Assembly: GCF_003426775.1 (NCBI RefSeq)
Contig: NZ_QJUG01000079.1
Coordinates: 1 to 35,339 of the forward strand
Origin: Allorhizocola rhizosphaerae
GTDB lineage: Bacteria; Actinomycetota; Actinomycetes; Mycobacteriales; Micromonosporaceae
Direction of reading: 5' to 3'
Length of the DNA stretch: 35,339 bases
Under the pieces are notes generated by a model. The model saw only the letters and a list, made by a program, of their open reading frames with translations, was not told the DNA's origin and ran no database searches. The translations under genes were made by a program, and so were the position numbers. Within the stretch, counting starts at the first letter, position 1, and the number at the start of each line of letters is the position of its first letter. Positions 22,136 to 28,883 of this stretch are shown piece by piece.

Positions 22136-22931
22136 GCTGATCGCGCGGCGCGTGCTGTGGGAGATGGGCGCACCCGTCTCGACCAGAGAGCACGTGGCCG
22201 CGCTGGTGCGCCACCATCAGGTGCCGTTCTGGGCGCTGGAGCGCGACGATATCGAGCAGATCGCGATCCGGGTCAGCCTGCTGGCGTCCAATGTGGAGCT
22301 CACACTGCTGGCGACGGCCGACATCCTGGGGCGGGTGTGCGCCGATCAGGCGCGGGTCGTCGACAACATCGGGCTGTTCCGGGAATACTGCGCGGAGCTG
22401 GGGGTGCTGGAGCGGCCGTTCGCGTTCGCGTCCGACCACGCGCGGTTCATGTACTTCCGCACGCCGGGACGCGACCCGCGATACGCGGCCTACGACGACA
22501 CGCGCTGCACGGTGACCGTGCTGTCCGGGCTGCCGGGTGCGGGCAAGGATACGTGGCTCACGCGGCACGGGTCCGACCTGCCGGTGGTGAGCCTCGACGG
22601 GTTGCGTGCCGAGTTGGGCGTCGCGCCGACGGGCGATCAACGGGCCGTCGCGGCGGCCGCCTATGAGCGGGCGCGCGAGCTGTTGCGGGCCCGGCGATCG
22701 TTCGTGTGGAACGCGACCAACATCAGCCGGCAGCACCGGCAGATGTGCATCGGGCTGGCGGCCGCTTATCACGCGCGGGTCGAAATCGTTGCGCTGGAAG
22801 CGACCCCGCACGAGCTGCGGACGCGCAACCAGGCGCGGGCTCATCCCGTGCCGGCGCACGTGGTGGACCGTCTGATCGGCAAGTGGGAGGCCCCGGACAT
22901 CACGGAGGCGCACACCGTCATCGTTCCGTAA
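22107..22931 (+). pseudogene. HD-domain polynucleotide kinase (AAA ATPase), 5'-truncated
   Basis: Reading from 22107 gives TAHGHSRRGELIARRVLWEM, the middle of a family in which an N-terminal HD phosphohydrolase-like domain precedes a P-loop polynucleotide kinase. The HD metal-ligand region (about 110 residues) is missing. The kinase part looks complete: Walker A GLPGAGKDTW, VVSLDGLRAELG, FVWNATNISRQHRQM, then a lid region and KWEAPDITEAH at the end. Intact relatives lie directly downstream of the RNA ligase gene and form an RNA-repair pair. A truncated kinase could be made only by internal initiation; no convincing start with a Shine-Dalgarno sequence is seen. Confidence 0.7.
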
Positions 22932-22955
22932 GGGTGGATCAACCAGGGGTACGAC

Positions 22956-22961
22956 TACGTT
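22956..22961 (+). promoter_or_regulatory. -10 box TACGTT for a leaderless small ORF
   Basis: TACGTT (TAnnnT) ends 6 nt before ATG 22968. No Shine-Dalgarno sequence is present. Confidence 0.4.
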
Positions 22962-22967
22962 GACGGC

Positions 22968-23114
22968 ATGCGACGGATCGGCACGAGTCAGATAGCCGTC
23001 ACTATCGATGGCTGGCGCACGACGGCTACGCTCGGTGCCGGATGCATTCGTGTCGCGCCCGCACGCAGCGGCACACCGGTCGATTCCGGCCGGGTGCAGA
23101 TCGCGGCCGCGTGA
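22968..23114 (+). CDS. Small hypothetical protein, 48 aa, leaderless start
   Basis: The ORF reads MRRIGTSQIAVTIDGWRTTA and continues to GRVQIAAA, ending with TGA 23112-23114. Composition (Thr, Ile, Val, Gly, few Arg after the start) is protein-like, with alternating hydrophobic residues suggesting beta strands. The start lies 6 nt after TACGTT, matching other leaderless starts in the window. The ORF ends 5 nt before a strong hairpin at 23119-23153 that would terminate it. No family is recognised. Confidence 0.45.
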   Translation: MRRIGTSQIAVTIDGWRTTATLGAGCIRVAPARSGTPVDSGRVQIAAA

Positions 23115-23118
23115 AGAC

Positions 23119-23153
23119 CTCCGTCCGGGGATCTAGGGTGTCCCCGGACGGAG
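23119..23153. terminator. Terminator hairpin between convergent genes
   Basis: A perfect 13-bp stem: CTCCGTCCGGGGA (23119-23131) and TCCCCGGACGGAG (23141-23153), 9-nt loop. It separates the 48-aa ORF from the PNGase A-family gene. Confidence 0.8.
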
Positions 23154-23173
23154 TCGTCTCTCCGGCCTCTCCC

Positions 23174-24733
23174 TCAGCAGGCGTTGGTGTCGTTGGTGAC
23201 GAACCCGTTGACGGTCGCGATGGTGCGGTCGTAGCAGCCGGTCGTGCCGCGCAGCTGGTAGCGCTCGCGAGAGAAGCCGACGCCGTGTCGGTCGGGCCGG
23301 GGCACGCCCAGCGTCCACGTCGCCTCGCCGGTGTAGGTGTCGTCGAGCGTCCAGTGGGTCGGCCGGCTCGAGCCGACCGAGCTGTGCGTGGCCGCGTCGG
23401 TCGCGGTCATGGTCGTGGTGAGCCGGTTCTCCGCTGACACGCTGACCACGCCGTCGAGGGTGTAGCGGGCCGCGTGCCGGGTCACCGACGGGCTCCTGCC
23501 CGCGACCACGACGGTCGACGTGTCCGTCCATCCGGCCTTCAGCGCGTCCGGGTTTTCGCCCGCCTGCCAGCGATGGCGGGACGTGTTGGCCAGCTCGCGC
23601 CCGACCACGTAGGTCAGGCGTCCACGCGAGCTCTGCACATAGCCGACCGCGCTGAACTTGCGCCCGCCCTCGACGGCGACCTGCGTCCAGCCGTCCACAG
23701 TGGACACTTCGACCTCGTTGCGCAGGGGCGAGAGCGACGAGGCCAGCAGGTCACCGGTGACCTGCGCGCTGCCGGGGTCGCGCCACGCGAGCAGGTTGAC
23801 CGGAGCCTCCCAGCCCGGCTGCCCGGCCGGCACACCCACCACGCTGACCGTGATCTCGTGCGGCCGCCCGTCGGTGAGCCGGCCCACGAACGGGCTCAGG
23901 TCGTAGACGACCGGTGCGACGTCGAAGGCCCGCGGCGCCGGGATGACGTACCAGAGAAAGGGATTGGACCATCCGCCGGTGTAGATGTGCGGGAACGGCG
24001 CGGCGATCCCGGCCACCTGCCCGTCCACGAGGATCTGGACCTCGCGGTAGGGCCCGTTGTCGGCCGGGCACGAGTAGCCCGAGGACGGCGGTGCCGTTAT
24101 GTACCAGAACTCCTCGCACCCGCCGCCCGACCCGGTCACGTAAACCTCGGCCAGCAGGCGCTCGGTGTTTCGCGGCAGCGCGACCCCGGGCGTGAGCACA
24201 TCGTCTGGCCCGCCCTCCGGTGGCGCGCCGGGCCAGAACGTCAGGTCCACCTGCACGTCCAGGATGCCGGTGTAGGTCTCGTCGACGACGTTGTCCAGGC
24301 GCATCATCACCGGTTGCGGCGCACCGAGAATCGGGCTGTACGCGGTGATGTCCTTCTCGACGGTCCAGCGGATGCCCTCCGGCGACGGCTGCGGCGTGGA
24401 CGTCTTGAACACGGTGACGCCGCCGATCGCCAGGTGGCCAAGCCGGTCGAACTGCCGGCCCTTCACTGCTGCGTGCATCGTCAGCACGACCTTCGCCCAT
24501 GGGCCCGCACAGCCGGCGGGCGGGGCGAAGGTACCCTCAAAAGGATCAAAGCTCTTGAATTGGTTGTCGACGATCCGCACGGTGCAGGACCGGCCCGGCG
24601 GCTTGGGAATCGGCGGCGCGGCAACGCGGGGATCGTCCCAGTCGTTGCCGAACTCGGGCGGGGGCGCGGCATGCGCTGCCGAGCCGAGCATGGTGCCCAG
24701 CAGCGCGATGCCCGCGATCAAAATGCGTCTCAT
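23174..24733 (-). CDS. Secreted peptide-N4-asparagine amidase family protein (PNGase A type)
   Basis: A 519-aa exported protein: MRRILIAGIALLGTMLGSAAHA is a Sec signal peptide with an A-x-A cleavage site. The mature part matches the PNGase A family (PF12222) in general layout: VVLTMHAAVKGRQFDRLGHL, VTVFKTSTPQPSPEGIRWTV, the EEFWYITAPP region and TGGWSNPFLWYVIPAP, then a beta-rich C-terminal half. Family enzymes release N-glycans from glycopeptides and are best known from plants and fungi; a bacterial secreted version could process environmental glycoproteins. Three near-C-terminal elements (GCYDRT, TNDTNAC) hold Cys residues that may form a disulfide. No glycan-utilisation genes adjoin it, so its role is open. 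Confidence 0.75.
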   Translation of the reverse strand: MRRILIAGIALLGTMLGSAAHAAPPPEFGNDWDDPRVAAPPIPKPPGRSCTVRIVDNQFKSFDPFEGTFAPPAGCAGPWAKVVLTMHAAVKGRQFDRLGHLAIGGVTVFKTSTPQPSPEGIRWTVEKDITAYSPILGAPQPVMMRLDNVVDETYTGILDVQVDLTFWPGAPPEGGPDDVLTPGVALPRNTERLLAEVYVTGSGGGCEEFWYITAPPSSGYSCPADNGPYREVQILVDGQVAGIAAPFPHIYTGGWSNPFLWYVIPAPRAFDVAPVVYDLSPFVGRLTDGRPHEITVSVVGVPAGQPGWEAPVNLLAWRDPGSAQVTGDLLASSLSPLRNEVEVSTVDGWTQVAVEGGRKFSAVGYVQSSRGRLTYVVGRELANTSRHRWQAGENPDALKAGWTDTSTVVVAGRSPSVTRHAARYTLDGVVSVSAENRLTTTMTATDAATHSSVGSSRPTHWTLDDTYTGEATWTLGVPRPDRHGVGFSRERYQLRGTTGCYDRTIATVNGFVTNDTNAC

Positions 24734-24781
24734 AGACGCCTATCTAAGCAGTTCGCCGCCCGTCGAGCAGCGGCGCCTTTG

Positions 24782-25423
24782 TCAGGCGGCTGCCGAGGAA
24801 CTCCACATCGCGGAGAAGCCCGCGGCCTCGCCCGACAGCCAGCGCGCCACCTCGGGGGAGGCCGCGTTGCCGTCGCACAGCGTGACGCCGCGCCGCACGT
24901 CGACCATGACCGGCTCGGCGCCCGGCAGGATCTGGTCGCTGTGCGTGGCCATCAGGTGCAGCGTCGCGGTCACCGCCTCGGGGCTCGGTGGCTCCTCGTC
25001 GAAGTGCAACCGCACCGCCTCGGCCCGCCCGTCGTCGAACCGCAGCCCGAAGTGGGCGGTGATCTTCACCGGCAGCGACCCGATCATGCCGATCGCCTCC
25101 CGGGTCGGCATGAGCCACACGGTCGCCGGATCACCCAGCGACTCCAGCCAGCGCTGTGCCCCCTCGGCGAGGGTCGAATAGAGCCGATGCCAGCGCGGGT
25201 TCACCGACTTCACCACATCGGTCAGGTTGGAGCCACCCGTGCGAAACTGCAGGTCGGCCTTGAGCGCCTTGATGAACTGGCCATGCGGGTTGAAGCCGCC
25301 GCCGGTCTCGCGCTGTTTGCGCAGGCTGCCGACGAAGTTCGCCTTGGCCGGTCCGGTCCGGTCGACATAACGGGTGAAGGCGAGCAGGGTGGCATACGGC
25401 AGAGAACGTGAGGGGTGACTCAT
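24782..25423 (-). CDS. Hypothetical protein, 213 aa
   Basis: The protein starts MSHPSRSLPYATLLAFTRYV and has no signal peptide or membrane helix. The middle contains GGGFNPHGQFIKALKADLQF and PRWHRLYSTLAEGAQRWLES, and the C-terminal half has alternating hydrophobic residues typical of an alpha/beta fold. I do not recognise a family. ATG 25423 is preceded by GGGAG at Shine-Dalgarno spacing. Its 5' leader contains a repeat also found before the SDR at 8480 and, further upstream, an AT-rich partial palindrome. The 48 bp after its stop lead to the PNGase A-family gene on the same strand, so the two could be co-transcribed. Confidence 0.75.
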   Translation of the reverse strand: MSHPSRSLPYATLLAFTRYVDRTGPAKANFVGSLRKQRETGGGFNPHGQFIKALKADLQFRTGGSNLTDVVKSVNPRWHRLYSTLAEGAQRWLESLGDPATVWLMPTREAIGMIGSLPVKITAHFGLRFDDGRAEAVRLHFDEEPPSPEAVTATLHLMATHSDQILPGAEPVMVDVRRGVTLCDGNAASPEVARWLSGEAAGFSAMWSSSAAA

Positions 25424-25429
25424 GTGGAT

Positions 25430-25525
25430 CTCCCGAGGGTTGGTTTCTTGGCGAAGCCGTGCTCTTGCGCGGCTGGGCTCGGACCGTTTCGCGGCCGACC
25501 CACCCGCTGCTGGTTTTGCAGTTCA
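25430..25525 (-). repeat. GC-rich repeat in the 5' leader, copy 2
   Basis: On the minus strand the leader holds CGGCCGCGAAACGGTCCGAG with flanks AAAACCAGCAGCGGG and CCAGCCGC, matching the leader at 8497-8628 over roughly 50 bp in the same orientation relative to the downstream gene. The element GGCGAAGCCGTG (25452-25463, plus) is also shared, in opposite orientation. Confidence 0.45.
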
Positions 25526-25535
25526 GAGGCCATCG

Positions 25536-25553
25536 TTAGTACATACATTCTAA
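25536..25553. promoter_or_regulatory. AT-rich imperfect palindrome, possible operator
   Basis: TTAGTACATACATTCTAA has TTAG/CTAA ends and 6 of 9 matching half-site positions. It is strikingly AT-rich for this genome and lies upstream of the 213-aa gene at the distance expected for its promoter. TetR-type regulators bind dyads of this kind, but none is adjacent. Confidence 0.35.
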
Positions 25554-25807
25554 TAGACGAAGCCGGATCAACCAAGCGAAGTTCCACTCGGAGTAGCGCC
25601 GCGAATTCTGTAGCGTGACAGCGTGGGCGTCCCGGATGGACCCGAGCGTCTGCGGGCCCCTCCGACGGTGTGCCGGAGAGCGAACTCGGCCGTGCCGGTG
25701 CCGTTGTTGTGATTGAAGACCCAGCCGGCGGCCGAGGCGTCCAAGCTGCCCAGGGCCGGAGGTTTCACGATGACTTTCGGGTGCTGTGCCGGCCAGGCAG
25801 GCAGCCG
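25554..25807. other. Stretch without a convincing gene; possible decayed coding remnant
   Basis: Between the upstream dyad and the glutaminyl cyclase stop codon I see no solid gene. A minus-strand open frame (25768-25568) reads KPPALGSLDASAAGWVFNHN, then NGTGTAEFALRHTV and an arginine-rich tail. The first part looks protein-like, the tail does not, and a stop codon lies 13 codons upstream of its GTG. It may be a fragment of a lost gene. Part of the stretch (25545-25620) is less GC-rich than its surroundings. Confidence 0.35.
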
Positions 25808-26566
25808 TCAATTGGCCTTCAATTTCAGCCGGATCCGGTACAGGTGCGGCCAGTTCTTCCCCGTGATAAGCAGATCTTCGGTACCCGGCAGGGCCGCCAC
25901 GCCGTTGAGGCGCCCACCTTCGAAGTCGGCGGGGACGAGACCCGGCAGCATCCCGACGTGCAGGACTCCGGTGACGTTGCCGGTCGCCAGGTCGATGCGC
26001 ACGAGCTCGTCGGTCTGCCACACGTTGGCCCACACCGTCGAGCCCACGCACTCCAGCTCGTTGAGGTTTTCGACCGGTGCGCCGGAGCGGGTCACCTGCA
26101 GCGTGCCGATTTCCTTGAACGACAACGGATCGCGCAACGTCAGCGAGGCCGTGCCGTTGCTCATCACCAACCGGTTGCCCGACGAGCACAGGCCCCAGCC
26201 CTCGCCGTCGTAGCGCTCCTCCCGGATCGGCGCGAGGGTGGCGCGGTCGCGCAGCACGGCCACGTTGTTGCGCCAGGTGATCTGCCAGACGCGGTCGCCG
26301 ACCACGGTCATGCCCTCGGCGAAGTGCTCGTCGGGGTTGCGGACCCGCTTGATGGGAGCCGGGTCGTCCAATCTGGACGTGCCGATCCACGACTCGCCGA
26401 ACCCTCCAGAGCTCTCGTACAGCACGCCGTCGTGGTATTCCAGCCCCTGGGTGAATGCGGCCCGGTCGTGCGGGTAGGTCGCGACCACCTCGGCCTCCCA
26501 CATCGCCAACCAAGGGTCCGGCGCGGGCGTCGAACAAGCCGTAAGCATGAGCGCCAGCATCAGCAC
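25808..26566 (-). CDS. Glutaminyl-peptide cyclotransferase, lipoprotein
   Basis: A beta-propeller enzyme of the bacterial/plant glutaminyl cyclase family (PF05096), about 252 aa, converting N-terminal Gln of peptides to pyroglutamate. Landmarks are YPHDRAAFTQGLEYHDGVLY, ESSGGFGESWI, EGWGLCSSGNRLVMSNGTA, VENLNELECVGSTVWANVWQ and ADFEGGRLNGVAALPGTEDL. The N-terminus has a lipobox (LMLTAC), so it should be an exported lipoprotein. The only nearby in-frame start is GTG 26566, which leaves a signal peptide without basic residues; the natural frame continues upstream through RSLWAV, so the true start is uncertain. It is divergent from RNase Z with only 18 bp between the start codons. Confidence 0.85.
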   Translation of the reverse strand: MLMLALMLTACSTPAPDPWLAMWEAEVVATYPHDRAAFTQGLEYHDGVLYESSGGFGESWIGTSRLDDPAPIKRVRNPDEHFAEGMTVVGDRVWQITWRNNVAVLRDRATLAPIREERYDGEGWGLCSSGNRLVMSNGTASLTLRDPLSFKEIGTLQVTRSGAPVENLNELECVGSTVWANVWQTDELVRIDLATGNVTGVLHVGMLPGLVPADFEGGRLNGVAALPGTEDLLITGKNWPHLYRIRLKLKAN

Positions 26567-26572
26567 AGCCCA

Positions 26573-26578
26573 TAGGCT
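26573..26578 (+). promoter_or_regulatory. -10 box TAGGCT for leaderless rnz
   Basis: TAGGCT (TAnnnT) ends 6 nt before GTG 26585. The start has no Shine-Dalgarno sequence, and the box lies in the 18-bp gap to the divergent glutaminyl cyclase start. Confidence 0.5.
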
Positions 26579-26584
26579 GCGGGT

Positions 26585-27541
26585 GTGCGTGAGTTGATCG
26601 TGCTGGGGACGGCGAGCCAGGTGCCGACGCGCGACCGGGCCCATCACGGGTGCCTGCTGCGCTGGGACGACGAGGGCATCCTGTTCGACCCCGGCGAGGG
26701 CGCGCAGCGGCAGCTGCTGCTGGCCGGCGTGCCGGCGAGCGCCATCACCCGCATCTGCATCACACACTTTCACGGCGATCACTGTCTGGGCCTGCCCGGT
26801 ATCGTCCAGCGGTTGTCCCTGGACGGGGTGGAGCACGAGGTATCCGTACATTATCCCGCCAGCGGAAACGATTATCTGGAACGCCTCCGAAACGCCAGTA
26901 TTTTCCATGATCGTGTACGGCTGCGGGAGCACCCGCTCGCAGGCTCCCAGAGCTGGGGGCACACGGTCCGGCGGGCGCGAGTGGAGGCCACGGGACATGG
27001 CAGCCGACAGGGGCCGACGGAGGGCCGAGGCGAGACGCCCGCAGCCATGACGCACTGGACGGCCCACCGCCTGGCCCACCCGGTGGAGACCTACGGCTAC
27101 CGCCTGCGCGAGCCCGACGGGCGGCGCATGGTGCCGGAACTGCTTGCGGCGCACCGCATTTCCGGCCCGGCCATCGGGCAGCTGCAGCGCGCCGGCGGCC
27201 CGCTGCTGGACGCGGTGAGCGTGCCCAAACGGGGGCAGGTGTTCGCGTTCGTCATGGACACGGGCGTGTGCGACGCGGCCATCGAGCTCGCGGCAGACGC
27301 CGACCTGCTGGTCATCGAGTCCACGTTTCTCGAGTCCGAGGCCGAGCTGGCCGCGATCGCCGGGCATCTCACCGCCGCGCAGGCCGCCCGGATCGCGGCC
27401 GAGGCCGGCGTGCGCAAGCTCGTGCTGACGCACTTCTCCCAGCGGTACCCGGATTCGAGCGTGTTCGGCGACGAGGCCGCGCGTCACTTCGGCGGCGAGA
27501 TCGTGATCGCCCGCGAGCTCGACCGGATCAGGATCCGCTGA
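26585..27541 (+). CDS. rnz: Ribonuclease Z (tRNA 3' processing endonuclease)
   Basis: A 318-aa metallo-beta-lactamase-fold nuclease that trims tRNA 3' ends. The zinc motif is [14 protein letters not shown] (HxHxDH type, residues about 60-73), with [11 protein letters not shown] at the N-terminus, VMDTGV and ESTF in the middle and the late ligand His in LTHFSQRY. Between about residues 120 and 165 there is extra sequence, [20 protein letters not shown] and flanks, not expected in the family. Nucleotides 26970-27048 within it belong to a dispersed repeat also found at 28278-28357. The frame is kept, so the enzyme may work with a surface-loop insert. GTG 26585 is the leaderless start. It overlaps the convergent GNAT gene by 14 nt. 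Confidence 0.88.
   Translation: MRELIVLGTASQVPTRDRAHHGCLLRWDDEGILFDPGEGAQRQLLLAGVPASAITRICITHFHGDHCLGLPGIVQRLSLDGVEHEVSVHYPASGNDYLERLRNASIFHDRVRLREHPLAGSQSWGHTVRRARVEATGHGSRQGPTEGRGETPAAMTHWTAHRLAHPVETYGYRLREPDGRRMVPELLAAHRISGPAIGQLQRAGGPLLDAVSVPKRGQVFAFVMDTGVCDAAIELAADADLLVIESTFLESEAELAAIAGHLTAAQAARIAAEAGVRKLVLTHFSQRYPDSSVFGDEAARHFGGEIVIARELDRIRIR
26970..27048 (+). repeat. Dispersed ~79-bp repeat, copy A (inside rnz)
   Basis: It begins GGCGGGCGCGAGTGGAGGCC and ends GGGCCGAGGCGAGACG...GCAGCCAT. Copy B (28278-28357) has the same length within 1 nt and the same order. The first 23 bases match at 18 and the last 27 at 24 positions. It adds about 26 codons in frame to rnz. Confidence 0.6.
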
Positions 27542-28364
27542 GCCGCACCCACATCTCGTCGTAGTGTCCCACCTCGGTGAAGCCAAGCGAGCGATATACC
27601 GCGATGGCGGAGTGGTTGTCGGCCTTCACGTTGAGCGTGATGTGGTCGACCGTCGCGTGTAGACGGTGGCACAGCGCGGCCACCACGGCCCTGCCAAAGC
27701 CCATGCCGCGAAAATCGGGATGGGTGGTCACGTTGCCCAGGGCGCAGACGCGATAGACGGGCGACCACACGTGCACCCCGGCGACCGCGATCAGGCGCCC
27801 GTCGCGTCGCACGCCCATGTACTGCCCCGTGTCGAGCATCCGCGGGTCGAACCAGTTGCCCGGATAGGCGGCCTCGTAAAGCGCGGTGAGCTCGTCCAGA
27901 TCTGCCCGGGTCAGCGGCTCACCGAGCGCGGGCGTGTCCGCCGGCCGGGTCAGCGCCATCTTCAGGTGTGCCTCGCCGCCGGGCCACGGCGACGCACCCG
28001 TCGAGATGTGCGCGTAAAATCGTTGTGGCAGAAGGAAAAGCGTGCTCTCGATGAAGTCCTTCAGCGCGGCCGTGTCGCGGTCGAAGGCCAGCACCGTGGG
28101 GAAGCCGCCGCCGTGATAGACCAGGATCACCTGTTCGTCGCGTTCGTACCAGGTCGTGTAGGGCCAGAAGAAGTCGTCCAGGTCGCCAAGCGAATAGGCG
28201 TGCAGGTGCGGGTCGCGCTGGAGCAGCTGCGCCAGCCGCTCCCGGTCGTGTACGGCGTGCGGGGTCACCCTCGGCCTGGCGATCGCGAGCGGGGGCCGCG
28301 CGGACCCATCGGCCGGGCGGTCACGGCGGGGGGCCGAGGCGAGACGATCGCGGCCATCAGTCAT
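27528..28364 (-). CDS. GNAT family N-acetyltransferase
   Basis: A 278-aa protein with an N-terminal region (about 40-130: [32 protein letters not shown]) and a C-terminal GNAT domain. The acetyl-CoA loop is [19 protein letters not shown] (pattern R/Q-x-x-G-x-G/A), followed by [20 protein letters not shown]. The acceptor is unknown. ATG 28364 is chosen because TAGCCT (28377-28372, minus) lies 7 nt upstream, a leaderless arrangement. However, the first ~30 residues ([20 protein letters not shown]...) are encoded by a dispersed repeat, so the ancestral start may have been GTG 28268. Convergent with rnz (14-nt overlap), divergent from the TPR gene. Confidence 0.82.
   Translation of the reverse strand: MTDGRDRLASAPRRDRPADGSARPPLAIARPRVTPHAVHDRERLAQLLQRDPHLHAYSLGDLDDFFWPYTTWYERDEQVILVYHGGGFPTVLAFDRDTAALKDFIESTLFLLPQRFYAHISTGASPWPGGEAHLKMALTRPADTPALGEPLTRADLDELTALYEAAYPGNWFDPRMLDTGQYMGVRRDGRLIAVAGVHVWSPVYRVCALGNVTTHPDFRGMGFGRAVVAALCHRLHATVDHITLNVKADNHSAIAVYRSLGFTEVGHYDEMWVRLSGS
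28278..28357 (+). repeat. Dispersed ~80-bp repeat, copy B (5' end of the GNAT gene)
   Basis: It begins GGCGATCGCGAGCGGGGGCC and ends GGGCCGAGGCGAGACG...GCGGCCAT. It is related to copy A in rnz (26970-27048), in the same orientation on the plus strand. It contains GCGATCGC-type palindromic ends and supplies the N-terminal codons of the GNAT protein on the minus strand. Confidence 0.6.
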
Positions 28365-28382
28365 GTGTGAGAGGCTATCGCG

Positions 28383-28883
28383 ATGATCGAAAACAGGAGC
28401 GCGCAGTGGGAGCGGCAGGTCGCACAGGCGTGGGCTTCGTTCGACGCCTACGAGGAGGCCGACTTCCGCGCGCTGATCGACGACTTGGCGGCCGAGGCGC
28501 CGTCGCAGGCGTTGGCCGACTTCGAGCGGGCGTGCGCGTTCGACTCCACCGGGCACTCCGACAAGGCAGTGCCGCTGTACCAGCGCGCCTTGGAAGCGGG
28601 CCTGACCGGCATCCGGCGCAGGCGGGCGGTCATCCAGATGTCGAGCTCGCTGCGCAACATCGGCCGGCCCGAGGAGAGCGTGCGCCTGCTACGGGCCGAG
28701 ATGGACAACGGCTCTGACGAACTCGACGACGCCGTGAAGTGCACGCTGGCGCTCGCGCTCACCGACCTGGGCCGGGAGCGCGAGGCCGTCTCGCTCGTGA
28801 TCGGCGCGCTGGCCAAGCATCTTCCGCGCTACCAGCGGTCGATGGCCAATTATGCCCGGCTGTTAATCGAGGACCCCGCGTGA
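28383..28883 (+). CDS. Tetratricopeptide repeat protein
   Basis: A 166-aa helical protein, MIENRSAQWERQVAQAWASF onward, with TPR-like helix pairs: SQALADFERACAFDSTGHSD, KAVPLYQRALEAGLTG, RRRAVIQMSSSLRNIGRPEE and VKCTLALALTDLGREREAVS. It matches the actinobacterial TPR_5-type small proteins, presumed protein-protein adaptors. AGAGG lies about 8 nt before ATG 28383. Its 3' end overlaps the convergent SDR by 21 nt. Confidence 0.82.
   Translation: MIENRSAQWERQVAQAWASFDAYEEADFRALIDDLAAEAPSQALADFERACAFDSTGHSDKAVPLYQRALEAGLTGIRRRRAVIQMSSSLRNIGRPEESVRLLRAEMDNGSDELDDAVKCTLALALTDLGREREAVSLVIGALAKHLPRYQRSMANYARLLIEDPA

Noticed and set aside
23474-25411. 645-aa plus-strand ORF
   Set aside because: Antisense of the PNGase A-family gene and the 213-aa gene; arginine-rich with no motif.
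27484-27768. 94-aa minus-strand ORF across the rnz/GNAT junction
   Set aside because: Out-of-frame shadow of the GNAT gene; arginine/histidine-rich.
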